From Pegoplata infirma (Eukaryota > Arthropoda > Insecta > Diptera > Anthomyiidae): a DNA stretch of 64,000 nt. The stretch covers positions 289,001,530-289,065,529 of the forward strand of contig OY992536.1 of NCBI GenBank assembly GCA_963921195.1. The letters are read 5' to 3'. Position 1 is the first letter of the stretch. Every line of letters starts with the position of its first letter. This document shows, one piece after another, positions 11,640 through 24,900 of this stretch. The position numbers and the translations under genes were made by a program. The notes beneath the pieces are model-generated. The model made no database searches. It worked only from the letters and a program-made list of their open reading frames with translations, and had not been told where the DNA came from.

Positions 11640-12438
11640 TTTATCGAAAGCCAGGAAAGTTTATGAAAATTCCAAAAAACTAACGAAAAATATTGTAAAA
11701 TTAACAAAATTTGTTGAAGAAAGGAAAAATTCCGGAAATTTTGGTTTAGAAATTTTTATTTAAATTTGCACATTGGTTTTCAGTAAGATTTCCTGTAAAA
11801 ATTAAATATGCTGTGTAAACGCCTTATTTTTGTAAATGTATTTGAATATTGTTAACTACACTACACCTCAGCAGGATTTCACTTAAGTTTAAACACAACA
11901 ACAACAACAACAAACAACATGGAAATCTCAAAATCTGTTGTTGATGGCATTGGAGGTGATTGGTGTTAACTAGGGTGATGATGACAATGATGGTGATGAT
12001 GTTGATCTTGTTGTTTTCTGAATAAAAAAAAACTAAGAGAAAAAAAATATAAAAATTGATGCGATATCCTGCAGCGTTTAATACCATACACTAACTATAG
12101 TTATACATAGTGTTGTTTTCAAGTCCTATAACAGACAGAAGTCAAAACAACAAATTGACATTTATCATCCATGTTGTTGTGTACTAGATTTACATATTCT
12201 GTTTTTATTTTTTTAAATTTCATATAAACAACATGTATGTATGTGGAAATGTATGTATTGAATGTATAATTCTGATTGACTTTTAACAAATTAGTTTTAA
12301 AGTAACGTTTATATGTAAAACATATAACAACAACAAATTATCAAACTGTCATGGTCTCCTATATGAGTTTATCTTTTCCATATCCCTTTTTTTGAAAGAC
12401 CATTAGCATCCTCCACCTTCAAATTATTGATGTAGTTA
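11640..12438. other. upstream region of hugin, short microsatellites only
   Basis: (AAC)n at 11888-11915 and imperfect (GAT)n at 11975-12010. No repeat boundary or second gene seen. Likely to hold hugin regulatory DNA, by position only. Confidence 0.35.
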
Positions 12439-12490
12439 GGCTTCATTGGCCTATAAATATTGAAAATTTTCATTATATTCTTATCAGTTT
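12439..12490 (+). promoter_or_regulatory. candidate hugin core promoter A (TATA plus Inr)
   Basis: TATAAATA at 12452-12459 lies 34 bases upstream of the A of an exact arthropod initiator TCAGTT (12484-12489), the spacing expected of a fly TATA promoter. Transcription from here would give a 5' UTR of about 370 nt without needing an intron. Confidence 0.45.
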
Positions 12491-12609
12491 TCCTACGACT
12501 TCATTGTGTTAAAGTTTATCGAAAAAGTATTTTAAAAAAAAGTTTATATTTCAACTAAATAAAATAAATATTTCGTTTAGAAAATAATCATAGTTCAACA
12601 TTTTGTTAG

Positions 12610-12650
12610 TATATAAAATTATTTTTTTTTGTTATATTTTCTGGTTCAAC
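12610..12650 (+). promoter_or_regulatory. candidate hugin core promoter B (TATA)
   Basis: TATATAAAA at 12610-12618 is a strong TATA box, with a weak initiator-like TTCAACA about 38 bases on. It would give a 5' UTR of roughly 200 nt. The two candidates cannot be separated by sequence alone. Confidence 0.3.
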
Positions 12651-12854
12651 ATCTACGAACTCTTGAACTCAGAACAGACTTCTAGTTTTTGTTGTTAACA
12701 AAAAAAAAAAAGCAGAAAATAAAAGAAAATTTTGTTTCTTTTTTCGTTGTTAGAATTAGTTAGAAGTGTTTCGCATCTGAGTGTTTTTGAACAAGAAAAA
12801 GAAAACTTAACAGCAAAGAAATTGTGAAAAGACTGACAGAATTTGTTCGTTATC

Positions 12855-12938
12855 ATGACTGGTTTAAGTTGTTTAACTTTTGTTTTGGTCGCATTTTGTT
12901 GTTATGCCATGAGCATGTCCAAACCTGCCAGAAATGAG
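12855..12938 (+). CDS. Hug: hugin coding exon 1 (signal peptide)
   Basis: Twenty-eight codons starting MTGLSCLTFVLVAFCCYAMS and ending KPARNE. The start has an A at -3 (TATC before ATG). There is a hydrophobic core at residues 4-18 with small residues near 18-22, a typical signal peptide. The exon stops in phase 0 at GAG, followed directly by a consensus donor GTAAGT (12939-12944). The pattern M-x-G-x-S...CY followed by K/S resembles the start of Drosophila hugin as I remember it. The link to exon 2 is by frame and by precursor logic, not by transcript. Confidence 0.82.
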
Positions 12939-15900
12939 GTAAGTTGATGTTGATTTAAAGATAAACTAAGAAAATGTAAATACTACATAAATATCTATAG
13001 ACGAAAATTGAAAGTGAATTGCTTTTTTTGTTAAGAAATCTTAAAGAGATGCGATATTTAAAATATTACAAAAGAAAACTAGTAGAAAAGTTAAATTCGA
13101 TTTGGCCGAATCTATAAATACCCTCCTTATGAAGTGATAGTAAATTGTTTAGCATAAAAAATTCAAAATTTTAATATTTTATTTTTAGTAAAAAATTTTT
13201 TTTAAAAAAAAGAAATTGACTAAATTTTTTTTTGTGTGTAAAATTTTTTTTTGAGTGTAAAATTTTTTTCGAGTGTAAATTTTGTTTTTTTAAGTGTAAA
13301 AATATTTTTCAGTGACAAAAAATCTTTGTAAAATATATTTTTTGGCTTACTAACGTTTTTACATTTAAGGTGAAACCAATCTGAAATTCACGGTTTTACT
13401 CATAACTTTTGAACCACTGCACTATGGTTCCATATCCTTTTTTTGGCAGAAATTAAAAAAAAAAGTTAACAAATTTTCGAAAGCTTATACATTTCCGTAA
13501 TGGCAACACTATAAGCTATCAAGAAAGTGTAATGAAAAAAATTTGGTGCCAATACTGTCAGTTTGCTAGGCTTTCAAAGTTGAACGTTTTTAGACGTATA
13601 ATAAAACGGGAGTGAAATCAATATTACAATTATACAAACGGCAAATGGGAAAAAATAAAATTATGAAGTGGCTAAGGGGACAAATTAAAAATTAAGGATA
13701 CTAGTTCTTGTTAAAAGTTCCAGTTTAACAGTTAATGCATCCTTGGCGTTATTCTTGGGTGTTTTGATTATGAGGATTTTGGAGCCAAAATAGCCTATAT
13801 CTTTCGTGGACAAAAAGTTGTGTTTGGGCACGAACTTGCATGAATCTTTAAACGTGAAAGTATTTTCAATATTGTATATTTAATATTAAAATTTACATCT
13901 TGCCAGCATTTTTTGGCAAACTCCCACAATTTCCATTATAGTTTAGCACAAATTTCGGCCAAATTTGCTGTTTTTTGAGTAACACGTTTTCAAATATTTT
14001 TTTTTGTAATTTTTTTTTACCTTTCGTCAAGCTAATTAATTAAGAAAATTCGAAAAAAAATTTTTAAAAAATTTTTATTTTTTTTATTTTTACAATCGAT
14101 TTTTGATTGCACCAAGAGATAAAAATCATCCCAGAATTAATCCAAGTGACCAAGAAAAATGCATTTGGAACCATAGTGCACTGTATCGATTTTGCTGAAA
14201 TTCAAAATCAATCAGACCTCAGAGTTGCCATTTAAAAGTTAACGTGTTTTATAACACAAAAATTCGTGAAAAGTCCTTGTTAAAATTCACAATTTCGTTT
14301 ATCACTTTTAAACCACTGGACCGATTTTTATGGAACTCAATACCAACCTGCCGCGGTAAATTAAAAATATATATGCCTAGGATGCACGAATAATGACTTT
14401 TTTCGAATTGCGTCGATCGCCAGCAAATTATTTTTTTTTTGGGGAAAAACCCCTTAAAGGCACGGTTTAATTTTTCCGATTTGGCTAAAAATTTAAACAT
14501 AGGATTTTTAGACCAACACAAATCATAATTTGCCCAGTGATTGATGAAATTCGTAAAAAGTCATTATTCGTGCCACCCTAGTATATATATTCATGACCCT
14601 TTATCGATTTTAAGTCGATCTAGCAATGTCTGTCTGTTAAAAACTCTCTAACTTTTCAAAGACTTTACTGAGGCTGCTTAAGCTTGGCATATATATTTGT
14701 CGTTCTTCGGGTCTGGTTGGTATTGAATTTTAGCAAAATTCGTCAAGTGGTTCAAAATTTATGAGCAAAACCATGAATTCTAGATTGGTTTCACCTTAAA
14801 TTCACATGTTAAAAAATAGTTAAATTAGCTTTAAACATTAGTAAACCACAAAAATATTTTAAAAAGTATTTTTGTCACCCACAAATAAATAAAAAATTAC
14901 ACTAAAAAAAAATTTACACTCAAAAAAAAAATTTACACTCAAACAAAATTTTATCAATTTTTTTTTGTAATTACTAAAAAAAAAGCTTTTTACTCAAAAT
15001 AAACATTATTATAATTAAAATACACTCGAAAAAATTTTACACTCAAACAAAAATTTTGTACATTAAAAACTAATTTTTTTTTTTCTACAAAAATGACAAA
15101 AAAAAGGTATTTACTCAAAATAAGATATTTTTAATAAAGTTCATTAAATTTTGTTCAAGTTAGAAAATTTACTAGGGCATTGGAGGGTATCTTTTCTACT
15201 TGTTTTTTTGTGAAGGATTATCATAAAATTTTCTTGATTTTTTTACTTATGTATGTGACTTTTCTTTACAAAAAAAAAAAAAAAAAACACAACTAGATTT
15301 TGGGGTATCATGTGTGTTATTACACTCAAAATAATAACTCTGTAAAATACTCCGTAAAATAACTGTAATCTCAATTTAACAGATATTTGACAGAGTTTTC
15401 TGTCAAAATACAGATTTAAAGAAAATACTTTGTATTGACAAAAAAACATAGTTTGATATGTTATATTGCTTTTAACTTTGTAATCTTAATTTACAGATAA
15501 TTAATAGAGTTTTCTGCTAAAATACAGATTTAAGCGAAATACACTGTATTTTTTATAACCAAAAATCAAAGTTTTATCTGTATTTTTACTTATTTCTATG
15601 TAATCTTAATTTCATAGTTAAAAACAGAGTTTCTGTAAAAACACCAAAATTTTATCTGCATTTTTTTTTGCGAAAATGTTAAAAAAGTACCAAAAAAAAA
15701 TCTTTTCAAAAAACTTATAAAAATTTTACAAAATGACATGTATTTTACTAAACTATGTAAATTTACTGAGTTTTTTCTGTAAAATTTTGGTTGCATCAAA
15801 TGCATTTTTACAATTATAGAGCTAAAACACCTCAATTCAACCGAGGAGTTGACCGCACCCCCTACAAATTTAATGAAATTAAGTACTGGGGTTTACTTTA

Positions 15901-18900
15901 ATAAAAGAGAGATTTTGTTAATTTTTCAGGCTTCTGGTCATTCCAGTATACAAGATATGCGGTCTTGAAAATTAACAAAATCGTATATATTTGACAAAAG
16001 TGTTCTGAGATAAATAAAGATAACTCGAAAAGTAATAACAATACAGATCTCAGTCAGGTTGCAAATAATAGGTAATGAGACAGCCTTTAAAATGACATTC
16101 CCCAAAATTTTTTTGAAAAAGGTCAAAGGTCATTGGTATTAAACCTTAATTTTTGGAGAGCTATATTTAAAAAAAAAAATATTTTTAAAATTTTGGAAAA
16201 AATATATGAGGGGCTCAAAGCACAAGGGGTTCAAGTGACTTTTTTAAAAAATTGAGTTAACATATGGAATTAGTAGGTGAAGTTCACAGAAGTTTAGAGC
16301 ACAGGAGCTCAATGTAAAATTCTTATTCGTTACCGAGATATGGCGACAATTTTTAGCTCTTGTTACTAAAATACATGTTTTGTTAGGAGCACAAGGTGTA
16401 TATGAGCACTTAAACCCCTTGTGCTCCAAGCAATTATTAAAATATAATTTTTTACGTGGACAAAGTGGTTGAAGTCTTAGAAGTTCGTGTATTAATAGAA
16501 ATAAAATTTAGCAAGAACATCTTAGGTCGGTAACCAGCGGTCAAAATTTGAAAAAAATGGCGTTTTCCGATCAAAAATTCATGTCCAAATTTTTTCACCA
16601 AATCCGGGTCAAAAATTAGGAATTGTTGCGTACTTTATAGGAAAAATATAAAAAAAAAAAATACCAAAAAAATTTTGGTCCACAGATGCTGATTTTTAAA
16701 CAAAAAAATTATTTTTTTATCCAAATTGGTCTCAAAACTTTGAAAATGTAAAGCATGTTATACATATATTAAAAAAATATACAAACCACGATTTTAGTTC
16801 AAAAATGCTGATCAAAGATTTTGGTCCACAGATGCTAATCACCATTTTTGGACCAAAATCGTGTTTTTATATTTTTATATTTTATATATTTTTTACATAA
16901 ACAACTCAACATTTTTCGACTTTAATAAGGTACCTAAAAGTTCCTTATTTTTGAGCCAGATTTGGTTAAATAATTTTGATATGAATTTTGGTCCAAAAAC
17001 GTAAATTTTTTAAACTTTGACCGCTGGTTGCCGACTAAACTAAAGATGACCTCGCAAACATTTTTCATAAATTTTCCCACAATTAGCTACTCCGTGGCCA
17101 TCGTTCGGCAGGTATTACGGCACGAAATTCAAAAGTTAAGATTTGACGGGACGCCCGGGCGCGCCCTAATAAAGATGAGCCCGATGATGTCATGGAATCT
17201 GATTATGACGACTAAAAAATGAAACAAAGAACCATTAAAAATTTTCGTAATAAAATGTGGTTTTTCTCTTACGTATAACTAAAATTTTTTTCATAAATTT
17301 AGAAATTTATAAAAAAAGTTAGAGCACAAGGGGTATAGGTGCGACTTATGTACTTACTTCAAAGGCAATTTTTGGGTTCTTGCATTTGCAAAGGATGGTA
17401 TTTTTTTGACTTGTTAGTTTAAAATATATCTCAGGATCTCTATTAACTAAAAAATAATATTCTTGATATCATCTAACATTTTTTATTGCAATTTAACTTT
17501 AACCTCTTTTTTCTCATTATTAAATATAAGGCACTTGAACCCCTTGTACTCAAACCCCTCATATGTTGTTAAGAATCACCTATACTACTTAAGTTTACAT
17601 TTTCAGGATGGAGACTTCATTGAAACTTTTAATATTAATAGAAATATTGTGACAGGAAAGAAAAAGCGTTGGAAAATGTTCAAAAAAAAAACACAGCAAT
17701 AGCATTTTAGCTATTTTCACACATTTATGTGCAGATATCTCGAAAACTAACAGCGATAGGCCAGTTCAAAGGTCATATATGATCTCAGCACGTCAAAAAC
17801 ATTCAGAAAATTAAACTTTGGTACCAGAATCCCAGAGAGAAAAAAACATTTTTTTTTCTAAGGGAAAAAACACCGCATTTTCTTTCCTGTCACTATGTTT
17901 CTGTTAATATTAAAAGTTCCAATGAAGTTTCCATCCTGAAAATTTAAACTTAAGTAGTACAGATGACCCTTAATAACATATATTTTTTTCCAAAATTTTA
18001 AAAATATCGTTTTTTGAGATATAGCTCTCCCAAAATTAAGGTTAAAATAAATGACCTTTGACCTTTTTCAAAAAAAATCTTGGGGAATGCCATTTTAAAG
18101 GCTGCCTCATTACCTATTATTTGCAACCTGACCGAGACCTCTATTGTTATTAATTTTCGAGTTATCTCAGAACAGTTTTGTCAAATATATACGATTTGGA
18201 CAATTTTCAAGACCCCATATCTAGGGAAGAAAAACTACCAGAAGTCCAAAATTTTGGCGCGATGATTTTTTTGTAAGGGCCCAACTATATTCCAAATTTC
18301 ATCAAATTCGAAAGGGGTGAGGTCAAAAATGCTACTTTTTTCGGTTGAATTGAGGTGTTTTAACTCTATATGTAAATTTACAGAGTTTTTCTTTGCTAAA
18401 TGATATTATATTTAACCAATATTTTACCAGAAACTCTGTAAATTAACAGTTTTTTTTTTGTTAAAATCATTTTATAGAATTTTATAGTAAAATTACTAAG
18501 AAATGTTGCTAGCTGGAAAAGTATGATGTACTCTGTTAAATTAGCAGAGGGTTTCTGTAATTTAACAGAGTTATTATTTTGAGTGTAGAAAAAAATGTTT
18601 AAAATTTATTAAAAATTAAAGTCGTTCAAACGGTTTTCAAGACTTCAAATTTGGTAGAAAATTGCGTTTATTTCCAACATTCAAGAATTTTTTTAATTAA
18701 AATCTCAAAATTTCTTTTCCTTAACTCTTTCGTATAACTTGAGGCGAACATTCATATAAACTTAAATTGGGCCAAATCCGACCATTTTATCAAAATACAG
18801 AAATATCCTACCTTCAAAATATCAAGTTTCTAGGAATATTTTTTTTAGGATATAGTAAAAGTACTTTTTCCAAAATCTGCCCTTAGAAATTATATTTACA

Positions 18901-21900
18901 AATAGTATTTTTACTAGAATGTTTTTTTCATTTATGAACCCTACATTTCAAATTTCTAGAACCATTATTTCAGGATATATAATAAAAGTACCAAATCTAC
19001 ACTTTTTACCCCTTTTACCCCCCTTATAATCTAAATTTTCAAAAGTATTTTTTATAGAATATTTTTATTTCACCAAAGGGTCCTACATTCCAAATTTCTT
19101 GGACCATTATTTCAGGAAATATAAAAAGTACCAAAAGTACACTTTTTACACCTTTTATCCACTAAGAAACGGAATTTCCAGAAAGTACTTTTTTCCAGCA
19201 TATTTTTTTTACCAAAGGATTATACATTCTAAATTTCAAGTGGGTAGAATCATTATTTTAGAAAATATAAAAAGTACCAAAAGTACACGTTTTACCCCTT
19301 CAACGACCCAAAGAGAAAAAATTAACTTGTTGCAAATAATTGCTTATGTATTTAAAGTACCAGAACTGCAATGTAAACCAAAACATAAATACAAAAGTCA
19401 AACAAATATTTTTGAATAGTAGGGTGACATTTTGATTTTAGAATTAAAATTTCAAAATCCTGGAACTTCTTATTTATATCGATTTACCAAACGATTTTAA
19501 ATTAACCAACTATTAATCGGTAAATTTTTAACCCGATTAATTATGTATATCGTTGCCTTAGTCGGCAAACCTGTCAAGTCCGTTTTTTTAAATTTTTCAG
19601 GAGAGACAAAAAACTGTCTAACTTTTTTTTGGGTTAACTTTTTTTAAATCTGTAAACGCAGTTTTTTTCTTAAGTTCATCTTGTTTAACCCCAAAAAATC
19701 ATAGAAATCTAAAATAAAAGAAAGGAACACTTTTGGGCTCTTTTTGGACTTAGCACATTTGCTCTTTATAATTTTCTATTTTAAATGTGGACTTAGCACA
19801 TTTTCTTTCCATTTTGTGGACTTAACAGATTTTCTTGTATTTTTTTTTATTATTTTTTTTTGATTTTTTTTGTGTTTTTTATAATAAAAAATACAACTAC
19901 TTCATACTTTTTCATTGTTAGTGGTGTTTTTGTCAATTCCTATGAACGCTTAGATAAAACGATTCGACAAAAACGACATTACCGCTTAACTGAGCAAACG
20001 TGGTAATACTTTTTATTTGTTTATAAAATGGGCATCACTTTAATTTAAAATCTGACGTTTTTTGAAAAAAAGAAATACAGAATGTAAAATATGTATGTAC
20101 ATAAATAAAAAAAAATTTTCCGATAAATTTTACAAATGCATTATTATGATCAATAAGTTTAAAACCGTTTAATCATTATTTGTAGCATTTATGACCACGC
20201 CAACGAAAAGAGGAGTGCCACAACAAAACGCATGTTAAGATCCCCTTGGCCCAAGTCTTTAATTGTGGACAAAAGTAAAAAAAAAACTTGAGAGAAAATA
20301 TTTTTTTAAGGTGGTGCCAGTTTAACAAAGGGATCTTTTCCCTCTGGACTGATTTCGCACTTTTGCAAACTGCATATGACAGTGACTGTGACTCATCTAT
20401 GCTCAATTTTATCGCCCAGCTTTATTTTTGGCTCAATTATGTATGTTTTCACAGACAAAAATTGCGTGATGTTCTCAAAAAGGACTAAGGACAAAGAACA
20501 CACACACTTTATGGGGTCCCAGACCTTCATTTCGATGGGTTACACACGGAATGACAAAAAGAGTATAATCCCATACTGTGGTTTGAGGACATACAAATGA
20601 AATTGAGCAAAATTTCATATTTAAGGACCTTGATAACAAAAAAGGCAAAAGACACAAATTTTGATTTACAATCATCCTTAAATTGGTGTTTTTCATATAA
20701 TATTTTATTAAAGTCCTCTTTTTATAACAAGATTTAAGTTGAGTAAACATTCAGCGTCCTTAAAAGTTTCCCCAGCAGTTGTTGGCATCTTCCGTTGTCA
20801 TTTTCCAATGTTTTACTCAGCTCCCAGCCTTCTCTTTCCTGTTTTTTAAATATCGGCCAAGTTCACAATGCACTTAAGCTTTTGGAATACTCTTTTTAGT
20901 CTTCTTACTTTTTAAGAGCCGTTTTGTTTTTGTAAAAAAAAAATATTAAAAAAATTCAAAAGAAAAATATAAATAATTTTTTTCTTGTTGACATTTAAAA
21001 CAGACTTAGATAATTCAAAAGATAAAAATATTAAAAACTTGGTAGTATTTTTATAAGTGCTTAATTTTTAAGCACTTTTAAAATTTATGTCTTAGCTAAG
21101 CGTATATAGACAAAAATTTGTATGAAAAATGTATATTCGGATCGACAAAAACACCACTGTTGTTGACAAAAAAAAAAATTATTTATAACCTAAATCGTAG
21201 GGTGCACAGTGGGGAAAAATTGACTTTTTTTGTCCGATTTTGCCTACAGGTCGCAATTCTTAACCGATTTTAGTTTTTCTTCATTTGAATTTTAGCTATT
21301 AAAATTCCTCATCGGTCTGTCATGGTGGATTTCTAAAAATCGTTTTTGTTTTATTTGAATAATTTTTTAAAGTTCAGAAAATATAAATTTTTTTAGAATT
21401 TTTGCTCTAAAAAAATTAATAGCTAGGGGACGAATAAGCTGTATGGACAAAATTAAAGGTATTTAAACCCCTTACAAACGACATTAATAGAATTTGTTAA
21501 TTTATTATTATTTTGGTTTTTATAAACATATGAAAACTTAAAAATGTTCACTTTTAAGTACCAATATTATTTTAAATAATGTACCAATTTCAATGAAAAT
21601 TTTTTTAGATTAAAGCTTATCATTTTCTTAATCATTATTGGTAAACAAATTATTTTTGCAAAATTGTTTAGCTCCTTTTTTCGAATTTACAATGTAACAA
21701 CTTTTTTTTTTTTTAAACAGACTAAAAAATAATTTTAAAATTCCAAAAATCATAAGGTAAAATTTAAGCAAAAAATAAAATATTTTTTTAAAAAAATTTT
21801 GTGTACCAATTATGACTAAGCAAAACATAAGATTTAATCTTAAAAAGATTTCATTGAAATTGGTACATTACTTTTAAAGATATAGACTTTTAAAAGTGAA

Positions 21901-24900
21901 AATTCTTGAATTTTTGTCTGGTTATAAAAACCAAAATAATAATATATTTTCAAATACTAATCACGTCGTTGATAAAGGCTTACAATACCTTTATTTTAGT
22001 CTATAAAGCATATTCGTCCCATGCCTAATACATTTTTTATTGCAAAAATACTGAAAAAATTAAAATTTTTTGAACTTTAGGAAAATATAAAAAGTAATCC
22101 AAAATTTGTTTTCAAAAATCCACCATGACAGATCGATTCGGAATTTTATAAGCTAAAATACAAAAAAAGAAAGACCAAAATCGGTTAAGAATTGCGACCT
22201 GTAGGCAAAATTGGACAAAAAAAGTCCATTTTTCCCCACTGTGGGGTGGGTCGATGATATGGATATTTGCGAATCTCGTGAACTAATAGCAAAAAGTCGG
22301 TGAGCATTTTCGAGCTGATAACGGGAAAAATTATTTAAAAAAAAAAATTGCAGGCTACTTTTAGTCCTCTACAAGCGGTTTAAGTTTTTGAAAAAAAAAT
22401 GTTTTTTTAAAAAAAATATTTTAAAAATTTTGTGTTGACAAAAGCTTTTAGCTGAACAACAGCTCCAGAAAATGAATATTTTTGTTTTTTTTTTATTTAA
22501 TTTTTAAATATCCCTCTGAAGATGGTCAGCATAGGGTTATATAGTCGCAAGAAAAAGTCGACTTTTCGACTTTTTTCAATTTCTAAAAAGTCGATTTTTC
22601 GACTTTTTGACTTTTTAAAAAGTCGACTTTTTTCGACTTTTTGGCTTTTTCGACTTATCGACTTTTTTTGACATTCTTCGATTTTTAACTTTTTTTGACC
22701 TTTTCCAGTTAGTTTTGACTTGTTGTAATCGTTTAGGTGCTATTTTTTTGAAGGTTAAAAAAAGTCGAAGAAATCGAAAATTTGGAAAAGGTTGAAAAAA
22801 TCGAAAGCGAAAGAGTCGACTTTCGATAGAACGCTATCACTGAGGTGTTTACAACAATCAAAACTATTGGTTAATATTACACTTAACACTTTCTAACTCA
22901 TGAATTTGGCATTGACATTTTTGCTTCACACACAAAATATATGGAAATACCAATAGCTTCAGTTGTTATTAAACTCGGCTCTCAATTGAATTATTCAGAA
23001 CTATTTTCATCTGGCAAAAGTAAAAAAAATCAAGTCGATAAAGTCAAAAAAGTCGAAAAAAGTCCAAGAAGTCGAAAGCAAAAGTCGACTTTTCGACTTT
23101 TTAAGAACAAAAAAGTCGATTTCGACTTTTCGACTTTTTCATACAAAAAGTCGATTAATCGACTTTTCGACTTTTCGACTATAGAACCCTAGGTCAGCAA
23201 TGTTGACTGAAATGCTGGGACAATAAAGCTTGATTTACACGTTAACTACCCTTGACTACCCTTATCTACTATTTCCCAGTATTGGAGGATAGCAATTGTC
23301 AAATTCAAATAATTTTTCATACAAAATTATTTTAACCCGGCAAACCGTATCACCAATACTGGGAAATAGTAGATAAGGGTGGTCAAGGGTAGTTAACGTG
23401 TAAACTGCCCTTAAAAAAAAAAAAATAAAATATGTTTACATTTTTTATTTAATTAATTTATTAACTCATGACCTAATGCCGAACAAAATCAACAAACTAC
23501 TAAACTAAAGGTCAACTTTTCACAACTTTAAACAATTTTGTGAAATAAAAAATTCCAAAAATTATTGCTGATAAATTTTGGTCCATGGAAGCACATAAAA
23601 AGCCAAATTTTCTTTTCTTAATGCGCTTTATTTTACTAAATTTTACCAATTGAATTAAATTTAAAAAAAAAAAAATGTTTTTTTATATAAAAAATCTAAC
23701 TTTTCTGGCTTTGGAAATACCATCATGTACCAAAATTTATGAGCTAAATTTTTTTTTGGAATTTTTGCCTTTATAAGTTATATTTTGCAAAAAAAAAAAA
23801 AAAAACAAGCATGTATTTCCACAAGAGCTTTTTTGCGTCCTTTTAATAAAAGAAACAAACCTCGAATTTAAATCTATTGAAGAAATTTGTTGATACAAAA
23901 TGTGTGCTGTTTTCAGCTGGACTTAGCACGTGGCTTTCGATGTTTTATTTTTTATTTTTGGACTTGACACAATTTCTTACCACTGCATAACAAGAAGAAA
24001 AAACAACATAATGGCATTTTGTTTTTTGTAAATGATGTGTTTTGAGTTATACTAGCATACTACATCAAAAACTCAATTTGCATAAAAATTGGACTTGACA
24101 GGTTTGCCGACTAAGCCAACGATATGCCAACCTGATTAACTAAATACCCTAGTGTTACACCTTATTATCACCCTACTAAATTTTATTACCTTACCACCCA
24201 ATTTCAAATTGACACCTTAGTAGGAATGTTGCAAAATAAGTGATTATGATACTTTTGACATTTTAGTTGAAAGTTTTAAATTCACATCTTACTTCGACAT
24301 AAATAAGTAGTTAAATAAAAGTTTTTCTGGAGTTGCAACCGTAAAAATACGAAAAAAAAAACATGAAGCTGAAATCACTGTTAAAGTCACGCATTGTCGC
24401 TTGAAAAATGGTGCATAAAATAGAGGGGGAAAACTTTTTTGTAGTTGCTAGTTTCAAACAATAATTGTGCAAAGAAAATGTAACCGAACAAGTAGAAAAC
24501 GTGACATGTAGTTTTTGTTAAATGCAAGAAGGTTTTTATATACAATTATTCCCCAGATGATGAAATTTTAAAATCAATTGAATATTTTCAAAAAAAAAAA
24601 AGAAAATGTGATTTTAATTAAACTTTAATTTTATTTAATTAACAGCGTAATCAATTCGATTCAGAAAATCAATTTTTCGTTTTTTTTTTGGTTTTTTTAT
24701 TTTGCTTAGAGTTGCAGATGTACCATGATCTGAGTTTAGTTTTTCTGAATTTTATTAAAAATTTCCGAATTTTAATTAGTCTTTTCTAAATTTCTGTTGA
24801 AAGTTTTCTGAGTTTGTATTAAGCTTTTCTGGTTTTCAATTTGGATTAATATATTTTAGCTGGCTTTTCCGAATTTCATTTGGAAAAAGTGAAGTTGTTG

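Larger units (their letters stand above)
19547..24125. mobile_element. 4.6-kb element with 35-bp TIRs, host to younger insertions
   Basis: 19547-19581 and 24091-24125 are reverse complements with one mismatch in 35 (core AGTCGGCAAACCTGTCAAG). Subterminal repeats of GGACTTAGCACATTTTC and GGACTTGACA type recur at 19735-19820 and 23930-23970. The Transib-type, hAT-type and 52-bp-arm elements lie inside it, so it predates them. The TSD is unclear (ATAT possible). Another inverted 11-mer, TAGTAGGGTGA, lies outside at 19417-19427 and 24168-24178 and may be the real end or an older host. Confidence 0.6.

Noticed and set aside
20176..20750. Cluster of short overlapping frames on both strands
   Set aside because: Four mutually overlapping frames in a transposon interior, none with recognisable domains.
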